Shown here: positions 55,751 through 64,000 of the stretch, one piece after another
How the letters are laid out: the number at the start of each line of letters is the position of its first letter
Numbering within the stretch: the stretch's first letter is position 1
NCBI RefSeq assembly: GCF_024753255.1
Contig: NZ_JANUHA010000023.1
Span: forward strand, 1 to 64,000
DNA: 64,000 nucleotides
Source of the DNA: Massilia agri
Lineage (GTDB): Bacteria > Pseudomonadota > Gammaproteobacteria > Burkholderiales > Burkholderiaceae_D
Direction: 5' to 3'
Notes under the pieces: generated by a model
What the model saw: only the letters and a program-made list of their open reading frames with translations
Told to the model about the DNA's origin: nothing
Database searches by the model: none
Program-made: the position numbers and the translations under genes

Positions 55751-58567
55751 TTAAGGAAGAAGCTCGAAGCGCACCGGACCCAGGGCGTCGCTCTGGATCA
55801 GGGAGGTACGTCCGAGCTCGTCGCTTTCCCCTGCGATGGTCCTGCCGTCGTCCAGGTGGGCGATGTAACGTTGGTGGGGTATCGGTTCGCGCGTTTGCAG
55901 GTGGCGCAGGACGAGGCGTTCGTCGCTGCGCAGCTTGGTTTCAGCAAAATCGAGTTTGGTCGGGTCGCCCCCACCCGGTCCGGAACGCAGGTGTGAGGCC
56001 GCCTTGATGAGATGCTCGCCCGTGCTTTGCTCGGTGATCTTCCCGTTCACCCAGTCCGTCTGCGCGCCCTGCGAGACGATGCGCACGGCGGGCGCTTCCA
56101 GGTGGATCGCCTCGCCGGCGATCAGGCTGATGCGGCCGGACGACTTGATCTTGACCGCGCCCTGGTGGGTCTCCACCGTGATGTCGCCGCGGCCGGCGAC
56201 TACCTTGATGCCCAGCGCCTGGGCGAACGCACTGATGCCGCGCGCCGCGCGCAGGAAGATATTGCGGCCACTTGAGGCGCGCACGTCGGCCCCGCTGACC
56301 AGGTCCAGCTGGCTTTGGGAACCGACCGAGACGCTTTCCTGGCTGGCCATCACGATGCCTGCCGGCGCAGTCACGGCAACGATGGCTTCGGCCCCTTGCG
56401 CGTCCGGCGCGATGTTCGAACCATGCTCCCAGGATTTGAGTTTCTGCGTGAGCTCGCCGAGCTGGCGGGTGCTTTCCTCGTCGCCCGTATGCTGCTCGGC
56501 CAGCTTGCTCACCTCGTCCGCGATGCTCTGCATCAGTTCCGCCAGGCCGAGCAGTCCTGCGCGCGCCAGGTGCGATCCGGCGCCATCGGATGCCGCCTCG
56601 GCGGTCAACAACACCCCTTCCTTGCCGCGTATCGCCACACTGCGGTCGCTGCGCAGTTCCGCGCCCTCCCCGCGTGGCGCGGCCGCGCCATTCGCCTTCG
56701 GTTGCGTCAGCCAGCCGAGGTTCAGCTGAGAGGCGCCATGGTCGCTCGCCAGCTGGGCGCTGATTTCACCGCGTGTATCGTCGAAGCGCAGCTGGTTGCC
56801 GCGCTGGCTGCCGATCTCGCGGGTGCGGGTGCCGGACAGGTAGCGGTTGCCCGGCAGGCCACCGCCGGCGGCGTCCATGCCGTGCAGGCCCAGTGCGGGC
56901 GGTTCGCCCCGCTGGTTGAAGACTTGCGAGAGGATCACAGGCCGGTCAGGGTCGCCTCCCAGGAAGGCAACCAGCACTTCGCTGCCCACACGCGGCAGCG
57001 ACAGCGTGCCGCACTGCTGGTTGGCGCCGGGGCCGTTGCCGGCCCAGTTCGAGGCCACGCGTACCCAGGCGGAATCGGCGGGCGTGTCCGAAGCGCCGGC
57101 GCCGTGCGCATGCTTGTGGTCGCCCGAACGCATACCCGGGAAACGGATCTTCACCCGGCCCAGTGCGTCGCAATGCACTTCCTCGCCCGGTGGGCCCACC
57201 ACGATGGCGCTTTGCAGCTGCGGATGCGGCAGGTCGAAGCGAGGGTCGAAGCTTGGTGCCAGCGGGATGCCGCGGCGCACGCAGTCAAAGCGCATCCGCA
57301 CACGCACGCCGTCGCCACCCACGGGGTGCTCGTTGGGCGCCAGCATGGCGCGTTCCGGACTGAAGTGCCCCAGCAGGCGCCGCACGCGGGCCGACAGTTC
57401 AGTCGGCAGGTTGTTCTCGGCTTCCATCCACACGGCCGTGACGACGAAATCGCGCTCCGCTTCCGGGTGGGTGTCGATCTCGGGGTGGCCGGACAAAGTG
57501 AAGTATTCGCCCGCGCACAGGTCGCGCACGCTGCCTTCGCCATGGAAGCACTTGGTGTCGAACTCGTGGCGGTTCATGCGCACCTGGCCGAGACGCCAGT
57601 GGTCTTCGACGTCGTTACCGGCATGGGGCATCTCGACCAGGTAGTCGTCGAGGCTGGCCGCCAGTGCGTTGCCGCTGCGGCCCTGATCGGCCATGCTGCG
57701 GGCCGTGGTCGTCATGAACTGCACGCCCAGGGGATTGCGGTAGTCCCAGCTGTGGCGGGTGATCGAGCCCGGCTGCAGGCGGCGTGCGGCGCACCAGGAG
57801 ACGACGGTATCGCGTTCCAGGGTGGCGTCGTCGCGGTGGTAGCGCACGCTGCCTGCGGCGCTGCGCGGCAGCGAGGCCGGGTCGGAGAACAGCACCAGGG
57901 TGTGGACCGGGGTGTCGTCCGCCTCGGGTTCACCGGTGGCGACGCTGGCGCGGGCGCGTCCCGGGCGGAAGGTCCAGGCGATGCCGCGCCGCTTGAGCAG
58001 CCGCCGCACGAAAGCGGCGTCGGATTCGTTGTACTGCATGGTCTGTTCGCGCGGCGGATACTGGCGCATGTCGAACAGCGGATCGAGCTCGTAGTCGAAG
58101 GCGCTGGCCATGACGCTGTTCGACTGGCGCCATTCGTCGAACAGCACCTGCACGATCTCGAGTTCGCTCTGGTAACGGAATACCCGGCTGTTGACGCGTT
58201 TTTCCATCACGGCCAGGGCGTCGCGCAGCACCAGCTGGTAGACGGCCAGGCCGCCATCGTGGTCACCGGCGCGCGCTTCGGCGACGATGCCGCAGATGCT
58301 GCGCAACTGGCCGCGGTCGGTCACCATCTGCAGTTCGGCCGGCAGCGCGATGAGTTCCTTGAGCGGCAGGCGCGGCGTGTCGGCCACGCAGGTGATCAGG
58401 TACTCGAAGCCCCCGCAGACGGATTCCTGCCCCTGCACCCGCTGCGGCAGCAGCAGCTCGTCGGCCAGGTGGTCGGCATGGGCGAGGCGCAACCGGATCG
58501 GCCGGTGGGCTGTCGTCAGCGACTTCTCGTGCCGTAGCATCCGCAGGAATTCGCTCGCGCTGTCCAA
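55751..58567 (-). CDS. vgrG: T6SS spike protein VgrG
   Basis: A 938-residue VgrG that caps the T6SS tube and carries effectors. The base domains (about 30-480) show FEYLITC, YNESDAAFVRRLLKRRGIAW and FTLSGHPEID. The gp5-like OB domain follows (GRVKIRFPG, DSAWVRVASNWAGNG, LPRVGSEVLVAFLGGDPDRPVI). The DUF2345-type beta-helix covers about 600-870. I chose a TTG start at 58567 because AGGGAG lies 6 nt upstream and it yields MDSASEFL, a usual start; the nearest ATG is 9 codons later. No adaptor gene (DUF4123, PAAR) is present. Confidence 0.92.
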   Translation of the reverse strand: MDSASEFLRMLRHEKSLTTAHRPIRLRLAHADHLADELLLPQRVQGQESVCGGFEYLITCVADTPRLPLKELIALPAELQMVTDRGQLRSICGIVAEARAGDHDGGLAVYQLVLRDALAVMEKRVNSRVFRYQSELEIVQVLFDEWRQSNSVMASAFDYELDPLFDMRQYPPREQTMQYNESDAAFVRRLLKRRGIAWTFRPGRARASVATGEPEADDTPVHTLVLFSDPASLPRSAAGSVRYHRDDATLERDTVVSWCAARRLQPGSITRHSWDYRNPLGVQFMTTTARSMADQGRSGNALAASLDDYLVEMPHAGNDVEDHWRLGQVRMNRHEFDTKCFHGEGSVRDLCAGEYFTLSGHPEIDTHPEAERDFVVTAVWMEAENNLPTELSARVRRLLGHFSPERAMLAPNEHPVGGDGVRVRMRFDCVRRGIPLAPSFDPRFDLPHPQLQSAIVVGPPGEEVHCDALGRVKIRFPGMRSGDHKHAHGAGASDTPADSAWVRVASNWAGNGPGANQQCGTLSLPRVGSEVLVAFLGGDPDRPVILSQVFNQRGEPPALGLHGMDAAGGGLPGNRYLSGTRTREIGSQRGNQLRFDDTRGEISAQLASDHGASQLNLGWLTQPKANGAAAPRGEGAELRSDRSVAIRGKEGVLLTAEAASDGAGSHLARAGLLGLAELMQSIADEVSKLAEQHTGDEESTRQLGELTQKLKSWEHGSNIAPDAQGAEAIVAVTAPAGIVMASQESVSVGSQSQLDLVSGADVRASSGRNIFLRAARGISAFAQALGIKVVAGRGDITVETHQGAVKIKSSGRISLIAGEAIHLEAPAVRIVSQGAQTDWVNGKITEQSTGEHLIKAASHLRSGPGGGDPTKLDFAETKLRSDERLVLRHLQTREPIPHQRYIAHLDDGRTIAGESDELGRTSLIQSDALGPVRFELLP

Positions 58568-58745
58568 GTCCTTCTCCCTCTTGCATGGTTGCTCGTGGCT
58601 GCGGGTGCAGCGAAGAATGCATATTGGCAGAATGGTTGAGGCGAAGCATTGGCCTGTCACAATGCCGGAAATGAACTTTCACGAGCGCGCCACGGTCGTG
58701 CGCGGGCAGACACTGGGGAAGCCTGGAAGTTTTAGTAGTAAGCTA

Positions 58746-59549
58746 CTAAGAAACGGGGTAGGCGGCCAGGCGCGGAATGGCCGCCAGCGTGTTGCGGTGG
58801 ACGGCTTCCCGCACCTCGTCGACGCCCATGCCACGCAGTTCGGCCAAGGCGGCGCCAATGCGCGGCAGCTGGTCCGGCGTGTTGCGCCCCGGGTGGATCC
58901 AGCTCGGCGCGATGTCCGGCGAATCGGTCTCCAGCACGATGGCGTCGAGCGGCAGCTCGGTTGCCAGGCGCCGGATCTGCAGCGCGCGGGTGAAGGTCAT
59001 GGCGCCGCCGAAGCCCAGGTGCAGCCCGAGGTCGATGAAGGTTTTCGCCTGCTGGAAGCTGCCGTTGAAGGCGTGGGCGATGCCGGCCGGCGGGCGGATC
59101 TGGCGCAGGTGCTTCAGCACCTGGTCCTGGGAGCGCCGCACGTGGGTCATCACGGGCAGGTCGAGGTCGCGGGCGATGCGCAGCTGCTCGCGAAAGAACC
59201 GCTCCTGCTTGGCCCGCATGTCCGGCTCGCACAGGAGCGGAATGAAGAAATCCAGGCCGATCTCGCCGATGCCGACGAAGTTCGGGTCGCCAAGGGCCGC
59301 TTCGGCCGCGGCCCGCAGCACCTCGAGGTCTTCGTCGCGGGCCTGCGGGATGCAGATCGGGTGGATGCCGAGCGCGTAGCTCACGTTCGGCGCGTCGGCG
59401 GCCAGGGCAGCCACGGCGGCAAAATTGCCGCGTTCGACCGCCATCGCGACGATCATCGACACCCCGGCATCAAGCCCCTGGCGCGCCACGGCGAGCGACT
59501 CGGCGCCGAATTCGTGGGCGTCCAGGTGGCAGTGGGTGTCGATCCACAT
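58746..59549 (-). CDS. tatD: TatD-family metal-dependent DNase
   Basis: A 267-residue TIM-barrel nuclease. Metal ligands are in WIDTHCHLDAHEF at the start, E in GIGEIGLDFF, H in VMTHVRRSQ, H in IAHAFNGS and D in LETDSPDIAP. It is likely a 3'-5' exonuclease active in repair or quality control. It begins 3 nt after the lolD stop and so forms an operon with the Lol genes. The stop codon is inside a small palindrome (TTAGTAG-TAAG-CTACTAA). Confidence 0.92.
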   Translation of the reverse strand: MWIDTHCHLDAHEFGAESLAVARQGLDAGVSMIVAMAVERGNFAAVAALAADAPNVSYALGIHPICIPQARDEDLEVLRAAAEAALGDPNFVGIGEIGLDFFIPLLCEPDMRAKQERFFREQLRIARDLDLPVMTHVRRSQDQVLKHLRQIRPPAGIAHAFNGSFQQAKTFIDLGLHLGFGGAMTFTRALQIRRLATELPLDAIVLETDSPDIAPSWIHPGRNTPDQLPRIGAALAELRGMGVDEVREAVHRNTLAAIPRLAAYPVS

Positions 59550-59552
59550 CGC

Positions 59553-60257
59553 TTACGCCTCCACCGCCTGCAGACCGTGCTCGGTCAGGCGGAACACGCG
59601 GTCGCAGCGTTGCGCCAGCTCCATGTCGTGGGTGACGATCACGAACGCCGTGCCGAGGGTGCGCGAGAGTTCCAGCATCAGGTCGAAGATCGATTGCGCG
59701 GTGCTGTGGTCGAGGTTACCGGTCGGTTCGTCGGCCAGCACGCAGGCCGGCTGGGTCACCAGGGCGCGCGCCAGGGCCACACGCTGTCGTTCGCCGCCGG
59801 ACAGCTCGCCGGGACGGTGCACCACGCGCTTGCCCAGGCCGACACGCGCCAGGATCGCTTCCGCCTTCTGCAGTGCGGCATCGCGTTTCTCGCGCCGGAT
59901 CATCAGCGGCATCATGACGTTGTCCAGCGCCGAGAATTCCGGCAGCAGGTGGTGGAATTGGTAGACGAAGCCGAGCGAAGAATTGCGCAGCTCGCCGCGC
60001 CGGGTTTCGGACAGGGTCGCGAAATCCTCGCCCAGCAGCGTCACCGATCCCGTCGACGGCGTATCGAGCCCGCCCAGCAGGTGCAGCAGGGTCGACTTGC
60101 CGGAACCGGAGGCGCCGACGATGGCGACGCGCTCGCCGCGGTAGATGGCGAAGTCGATCTTGTCCAGCACCTGGACGCCGTAGTCGCCCTGCTTGAAGGT
60201 CTTGCCCAGGCCGCGGCAGGCCAGCACCGGCGCCTGGTCGTTCATCGGCTTATTCAT
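59553..60257 (-). CDS. lolD: Lipoprotein-releasing ABC ATPase
   Basis: A 234-residue ATPase that drives release of lipoproteins from the inner membrane to LolA. Walker [10 protein letters not shown] (about 48-56), Q-loop [16 protein letters not shown], signature LSGGERQR, Walker [12 protein letters not shown] and H-loop VTHDMEL are intact. The QFHHLLPEF block is diagnostic for LolD. The start overlaps the stop of the upstream lolC/E gene by 8 bases. Confidence 0.95.
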   Translation of the reverse strand: MNKPMNDQAPVLACRGLGKTFKQGDYGVQVLDKIDFAIYRGERVAIVGASGSGKSTLLHLLGGLDTPSTGSVTLLGEDFATLSETRRGELRNSSLGFVYQFHHLLPEFSALDNVMMPLMIRREKRDAALQKAEAILARVGLGKRVVHRPGELSGGERQRVALARALVTQPACVLADEPTGNLDHSTAQSIFDLMLELSRTLGTAFVIVTHDMELAQRCDRVFRLTEHGLQAVEA

Positions 60258-61515
60258 AGCGCAGCGCCTCCGCAGGTTTCACGCGCGAGGCCGACCAGCT
60301 CGGGTAGAGGGTCGCCACGAAGGCCAGCAGCACGGACAGGCCGCCGATTCTCAACACGTCCGGCCAGCGCAGGTCGGACGGGATGGCGCTGATCAGGTAG
60401 ATATCTTTCGACAAGAACTGCACTCCCAACAGGTTTTCGATAAACGGTACGATGACGTCGATGTTCAGGGCCACCAGCACGCCCCCGCCCACGCCAAGCG
60501 CGGTGCCGAGGACGCCCACCAGCGCGCCCTGCACCATGAAGATCTTCTGGATCGAGCGCGGGGAAGCGCCCAGGGTGCGCAGGATGGCGATGTCGGCCTG
60601 CTTGTCGGTCACCGTCATGACCAGGGTCGAGACCAGGTTGAAGGCCGCCACTGCGATGATCAGGGTGAGCACGATGAACATGACTTTCTTCTCGGTCTGT
60701 ACGGCGGCGAACCAGGTGGCGTTCAGCTTGGACCAGTCGCGCATTTCCAGGTCGCCCGACATGGTCTTTGCCAGCTCCTGCGCCACCACGGGCGCATCGC
60801 GCACTTCAAGCACGCGCAGGCGCAGGCCCATCGGCGCCGGCAAACGCTCCATGCGCTGCGCGTCCTCGATGTGGATGAAGGACAGCGCGCCATCGAGTTT
60901 CGGATCACCCGCCTCGAAGATGCCGGCCACCGTGAAGCTGCGGCTGCGCGGCAGCAGGCCCGCGGGCGTGACCTGCCCCTGGGCCAGCATCATGGTGATC
61001 TTGCTGCCGATGCCCACGTCCAGCGAGCGCGCCAGCGACTGTCCCAGCACGATGTTGTACGCCCCCGGCTGCAGGGCCGCGAGACTGCCCGCACGCACCT
61101 GGCTGGCCACCTGGGACACCTTGCCCTCCTCGCCAGGGAGGATGCCGCGGATGACGGAGGGACGCATCGCGCCGCCATTCACGAGCAGGCCCTGGGTCTC
61201 GACGAAGGGCGCGGCGCCGCGCACTTGCGGGTTGCGCGCTGCTTCCGTCGCCGCGGCGCGCCAGTCCGCCATGCTGCCGCTCTTGTCGAACACCTCGATA
61301 TGGGCCAGCACCGACAGCATGCGGTCGGTCACGTCCTTCTGGAAGCCGTTCATCACCGACAGCACGATGATCAGGGCGGCCACGCCGAGCGCGATGCCGG
61401 CGACGGAAATCAGGGAGATGAAGGAGATGAAGCTGTTGCGGCCGCTGCGCTTGCCGGCGCGCGTGTAGCGCAGGCCGACCATCCATTCAAAAGGGAGATT
61501 CTCGGTCAGTTTCAT
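60250..61515 (-). CDS. lolE: Lipoprotein-releasing permease, LolC/E family (second of tandem)
   Basis: A 421-residue permease with an N-terminal helix (about 25-50), a large periplasmic loop, and three C-terminal helices (about 270-300, 322-350, 385-405). The N-terminal [22 protein letters not shown] and the C-terminal [15 protein letters not shown] blocks define the family. Its start overlaps the stop of the first copy (ATGA at 61515-61512). Which of the two equals E. coli LolC or LolE cannot be told; the symbol is provisional. Confidence 0.88.
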   Translation of the reverse strand: MKLTENLPFEWMVGLRYTRAGKRSGRNSFISFISLISVAGIALGVAALIIVLSVMNGFQKDVTDRMLSVLAHIEVFDKSGSMADWRAAATEAARNPQVRGAAPFVETQGLLVNGGAMRPSVIRGILPGEEGKVSQVASQVRAGSLAALQPGAYNIVLGQSLARSLDVGIGSKITMMLAQGQVTPAGLLPRSRSFTVAGIFEAGDPKLDGALSFIHIEDAQRMERLPAPMGLRLRVLEVRDAPVVAQELAKTMSGDLEMRDWSKLNATWFAAVQTEKKVMFIVLTLIIAVAAFNLVSTLVMTVTDKQADIAILRTLGASPRSIQKIFMVQGALVGVLGTALGVGGGVLVALNIDVIVPFIENLLGVQFLSKDIYLISAIPSDLRWPDVLRIGGLSVLLAFVATLYPSWSASRVKPAEALRYE

Positions 61516-62786
61516 TCGTACCTCAGCGCTTCGGCCGGTTTCACGCGCGAGGCCGACCAGCTCGGATACAGGGTCGCCAGGAAGGCCAGCAGCACGGCGA
61601 CGGCGCCGATCCAGCCGACGTCGTCCCAGCGCAGCTGCGAGGGTATCTCGCTGATCAGGTAGATCTCCTGCGACAGGAACTTCACCTTGAACATCTCTTC
61701 GATGAAGGGCACGATCACGTGGATGTTCATGGCCACCAGCACGCCCAGGCCCACGCCAAGCGCCGCGCCGAGCAGGCCGACCAGGGTGCCCTGCACCATG
61801 AAGATCGTCATGACCGAGCGCGGCGAAGCGCCGATGGTGCGCAGGATGGCGATGTCGGCCTGCTTGTCGCGCACCGACATGACCAGGGTCGAGACCAGGT
61901 TGAAGGCGGCCACCGCGACGATCATGGTCAGGATGATGAACATCATGCGTTTCTGCGACTGCACGGCCGCGAACCACACCGGGTTCACCTTCGACCAGTC
62001 GCGCACATAGAGCTCACCGGGCAGGCTGGCTTGCAGCGTGGCCGCGACCCTCGGCGCGGCTTCCATGTCGGCCAGCTTCAGGCGCAGGCCGCCAGGGGCG
62101 TTCACGCCGGCCAGCTGCTCGGTATCCGCGAGGCTGGCAAAGGCAAGCCCGGAATCGAATTCGAAGTGGCCGGCCTCGAAAATGCCGGACACCGTCAAGG
62201 GACGGGTGCGCGGCACGGCGCCCGGGGCGGCGGCCTGGTCCGGGCTGCCGGCCGCCATGAGCATGGTGATGCGGTCGCCCACGCCCACGTCGAGCGCGGT
62301 GGCCAGCGCACGCCCGATGACGATGTTGAAGGACCCCGGCTGCAGCGTGTCGAAGCGGCCTTCGCGCATATGGGTGGCCACTTCCGACACGGTGCTCTCC
62401 TGTGCGGGAATGACGCCGCGCACCACCACCGGCTTCATCACGCCGTCGCTGATCAGCATGGCCTGGGTGTCGACGAAAGGCGCGCTGGCACGTACCTCGG
62501 GGTGGCGCAGAGCCTGCTGCGCAGTCGCGCGCCAGCCCGGCATCTCGCCCCGGGCGTCGAAGATTTCCACGTGGGCCAGCACCGACAGCATGCGCGCCGT
62601 GACTTCCTTCTCGAAGCCGTTCATCACCGACAGCACCACGATCAGGGCGGCCACGCCCAGTGCGATGCCGGCCACCGAGGCCATCGAGATGAAGGAAATG
62701 AAACTGTTGCGGCCGCTGCGCTTGCCGGCGCGCGTGTAGCGCAGGCCGACTTGCCACTCATAGGGCAGCTGGTGGGTGATGCTCAT
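61512..62786 (-). CDS. lolC: Lipoprotein-releasing permease, LolC/E family (first of tandem)
   Basis: A 424-residue permease with the same plan as its neighbour: helix at about 25-50, periplasmic loop, three C-terminal helices. The two share nearly identical ends (N-terminal [22 protein letters not shown]-terminal [19 protein letters not shown]) while the periplasmic loops differ strongly. They would pair as a LolCE heterodimer with LolD. It is the first gene of the run lolC-lolE-lolD-tatD. Confidence 0.88.
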   Translation of the reverse strand: MSITHQLPYEWQVGLRYTRAGKRSGRNSFISFISMASVAGIALGVAALIVVLSVMNGFEKEVTARMLSVLAHVEIFDARGEMPGWRATAQQALRHPEVRASAPFVDTQAMLISDGVMKPVVVRGVIPAQESTVSEVATHMREGRFDTLQPGSFNIVIGRALATALDVGVGDRITMLMAAGSPDQAAAPGAVPRTRPLTVSGIFEAGHFEFDSGLAFASLADTEQLAGVNAPGGLRLKLADMEAAPRVAATLQASLPGELYVRDWSKVNPVWFAAVQSQKRMMFIILTMIVAVAAFNLVSTLVMSVRDKQADIAILRTIGASPRSVMTIFMVQGTLVGLLGAALGVGLGVLVAMNIHVIVPFIEEMFKVKFLSQEIYLISEIPSQLRWDDVGWIGAVAVLLAFLATLYPSWSASRVKPAEALRYE

Positions 62787-62908
62787 AAATCCGGTCAGGT
62801 TGTCTTATTGGTTTGCCAACCCGACAGTTTGCCAGACATCGGCCGATCGTGCCGGAAAAAGCGTTGCCAAGCGTGTGGGCCGGGCCGTTGTGCCCTAAAA
62901 TAGCGCCC

Positions 62909-63922
62909 ATGTCCCAGATTACGCTCGTCGTCCCCTTCCTGCTCCCGCTTCCCCAATTCGCACCCGACCTCGTGCGGGCCCTGCAGGCCCCGGCCCTGTC
63001 CGCCCTGCTCAGCCGCACCAGCGGCCAGGCGCGCACGGCCGAACAGGCCGTCAGTGCCCTGCCCCACGAAAGCTGGCTCGCGCGCGAACTGGGCCTGTCG
63101 AAGGAAGGGCATCCGGCCTTCGCGGCCGCCGCCATGCGCGGCTTCGGGCTCGATCCGCTTGATGGCACCTGGTTCATCGTCAACCCCGCCCACGTGCAGA
63201 TCGCGCGCAGCCACTCCATGCTGGGCGACCTGCGCCAGCTGGGCCTGCTCGACGCCGAAGGCCGCGCCCTGTTCGATGCGGCGCGTCTCCTGTGCGAGGA
63301 GATCGGCCACCCCTTGCTCTACGGCGACGCCGGCACCTGGTTCCTGCGCGCCGACGCATGGACCGGCATCGATCCCGCCACCCCGGACACCGTGGTCGGC
63401 ATGGACCTGACCGACTTCGTCCCGCGCGGACGTGAGGCGCTGGCCTGGCGCAAGCTGCAGAACGAGGTGCAGATGGCCTGGCACGCGCATCCTGTGAACG
63501 CGGCCCGCGAGGCGAGGCGCCAGCCGAGCGTCAACAGCTTCTGGCTCTGGGGCGGCAGCAAGGGCGGCGCGCGCAGCAGCCGGCAGCTCGCGAGCATCGC
63601 CGCACCGGGCTGGATTTCCGGCCTGTCCGACCATATATGGGAGGGGTTCGGCAAGCTCGACTCGCTGGCGGGCCAGGATGCGCTGCTGTATGTGGGCAGC
63701 CTGGCCGAATCGGCCATCGCGGCCGACTGGGGCAGCTGGCTCATGCAGGCGCAGCAGCTCGAATCCGAACTGTTCGCACCGCTGCACGCCGCCCTGACGC
63801 AGGGCCGGATCAAGACCCTGCGGATCGTCGCCAGCAGCCGCGAAGGCCTTGCCGAATTCACCACGACCGCCATGGCCCAGCGCAAATTCTGGCGCCGGCC
63901 GACCCTGGAAGCACTGACTTGA
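62909..63922 (+). CDS. Predicted phosphoglycerate-mutase-like (COG4255-type) protein
   Basis: A 337-residue cytoplasmic protein. Sequence blocks such as PHESWLARELGL, GLDPLDGTWFIVNPAHVQIARSH and SVNSFWLWGGSKGG match the betaproteobacterial group labelled as cofactor-independent phosphoglycerate mutase related. The metal-site residues of true iPGM are not evident, so the enzymatic name is doubtful. It sits directly ahead of recJ and overlaps it by 4 nt, an arrangement conserved in the group. It is divergent from the lol genes. Confidence 0.75.
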   Translation: MSQITLVVPFLLPLPQFAPDLVRALQAPALSALLSRTSGQARTAEQAVSALPHESWLARELGLSKEGHPAFAAAAMRGFGLDPLDGTWFIVNPAHVQIARSHSMLGDLRQLGLLDAEGRALFDAARLLCEEIGHPLLYGDAGTWFLRADAWTGIDPATPDTVVGMDLTDFVPRGREALAWRKLQNEVQMAWHAHPVNAAREARRQPSVNSFWLWGGSKGGARSSRQLASIAAPGWISGLSDHIWEGFGKLDSLAGQDALLYVGSLAESAIAADWGSWLMQAQQLESELFAPLHAALTQGRIKTLRIVASSREGLAEFTTTAMAQRKFWRRPTLEALT

Positions 63923-64000
63923 GTATCACGACCCGCATCGCCACCCGTCCCTGCCCCTGGCGCACCTCCGAAATGCTGCGCCAGGGCGGGGTGCACCCTG
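63919..64000 (+). CDS. recJ: Single-stranded-DNA exonuclease RecJ, start only
   Basis: Only 27 codons lie in the window. The TTG at 63919 overlaps the upstream stop (TTGA), with GGAAG upstream. The translation SITTRIATRPCPWRTSEML with RQGGVHP next matches the N terminus of betaproteobacterial RecJ proteins, which begin with a TRPCP-type motif. The catalytic DHH region lies beyond the window. Confidence 0.7.
   Translation, partial: MSITTRIATRPCPWRTSEMLRQGGVHP

Noticed and set aside
56315-58537. A 740-codon frame opposite vgrG
   Set aside because: Antisense shadow of VgrG, with no domain pattern.
50530-58600. Prophage
   Set aside because: The gp5-like and beta-helix parts belong to VgrG; no capsid, terminase, portal or integrase genes are present.

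Overview
The window is about 64 kb of GC-rich, densely coding chromosomal DNA. Gene content and order point to a betaproteobacterium of the Oxalobacteraceae (Massilia/Telluria-like): rnhA-dnaQ next to a methyltransferase and divergent gloB, several c-di-GMP/HDOD regulators, a LolCDE-TatD-ComEC neighbourhood and a betaproteobacterial-type basic amino acid decarboxylase. This assignment is inference from gene families, not from a search.

Layout. 1-1.4 kb: two identical tRNA-Val(CAC) genes in the same orientation bracket two small unrecognised genes. 1.4-7.4 kb: dnaQ, rnhA, methyltransferase, divergent gloB, aceB with a divergent LysR regulator, and cspA. 7.7-15.2 kb: Hpt protein and upp, AidB-like acyl-CoA dehydrogenase, a translationally coupled GGDEF/EAL-HDOD pair, aroC. 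15.4-25.5 kb: a response regulator with GGDEF/EAL, CBS protein, metY-hydrolase-DUF962 operon, secreted protein, YihY-type membrane protein, wrbA-DUF2069-FAD oxidase operon. 25.5-34.8 kb: DUF4124 protein, FtsX-type permease plus AttH-like lipocalin (no ATPase nearby), MsbA-like ABC exporter, a chemoreceptor, a threonine-aldolase-like enzyme. 34.8-43.7 kb: a radical SAM gene with a one-base frameshift, thyA-folA, DUF4337 protein, arginine/lysine decarboxylase, ECF41 sigma factor, cation transporter, dcd. 43.7-50.5 kb: hydrolase, intradiol dioxygenase lipoprotein, a CpxP/Spy-like protein divergent from a CpxRA-like two-component system, comEC. 50.5-58.6 kb: an accessory type VI secretion cassette (VgrG, Tle4-type lipase, two Tli4-type immunity genes and a decayed third copy). 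58.7-64 kb: tatD, lolD, two tandem lolC/E genes, a phosphoglycerate-mutase-like gene and the start of recJ.

The most unusual region is 50.5-55.7 kb. It is visibly poorer in G+C than both flanks and sits between comEC and tatD. One Tli4 immunity protein carries two tandem copies of a C-terminal domain with a CPxSGWWxC motif that I do not recognise. Between the two intact Tli4 genes lies a scrambled, internally deleted Tli4 remnant, so the locus looks like an immunity array under turnover. A second clear signal is a phased row of GTAAA boxes between the Spy-like gene and the CpxR-like regulator, matching the CpxR recognition pattern and suggesting envelope-stress autoregulation like that of cpxP-cpxRA.
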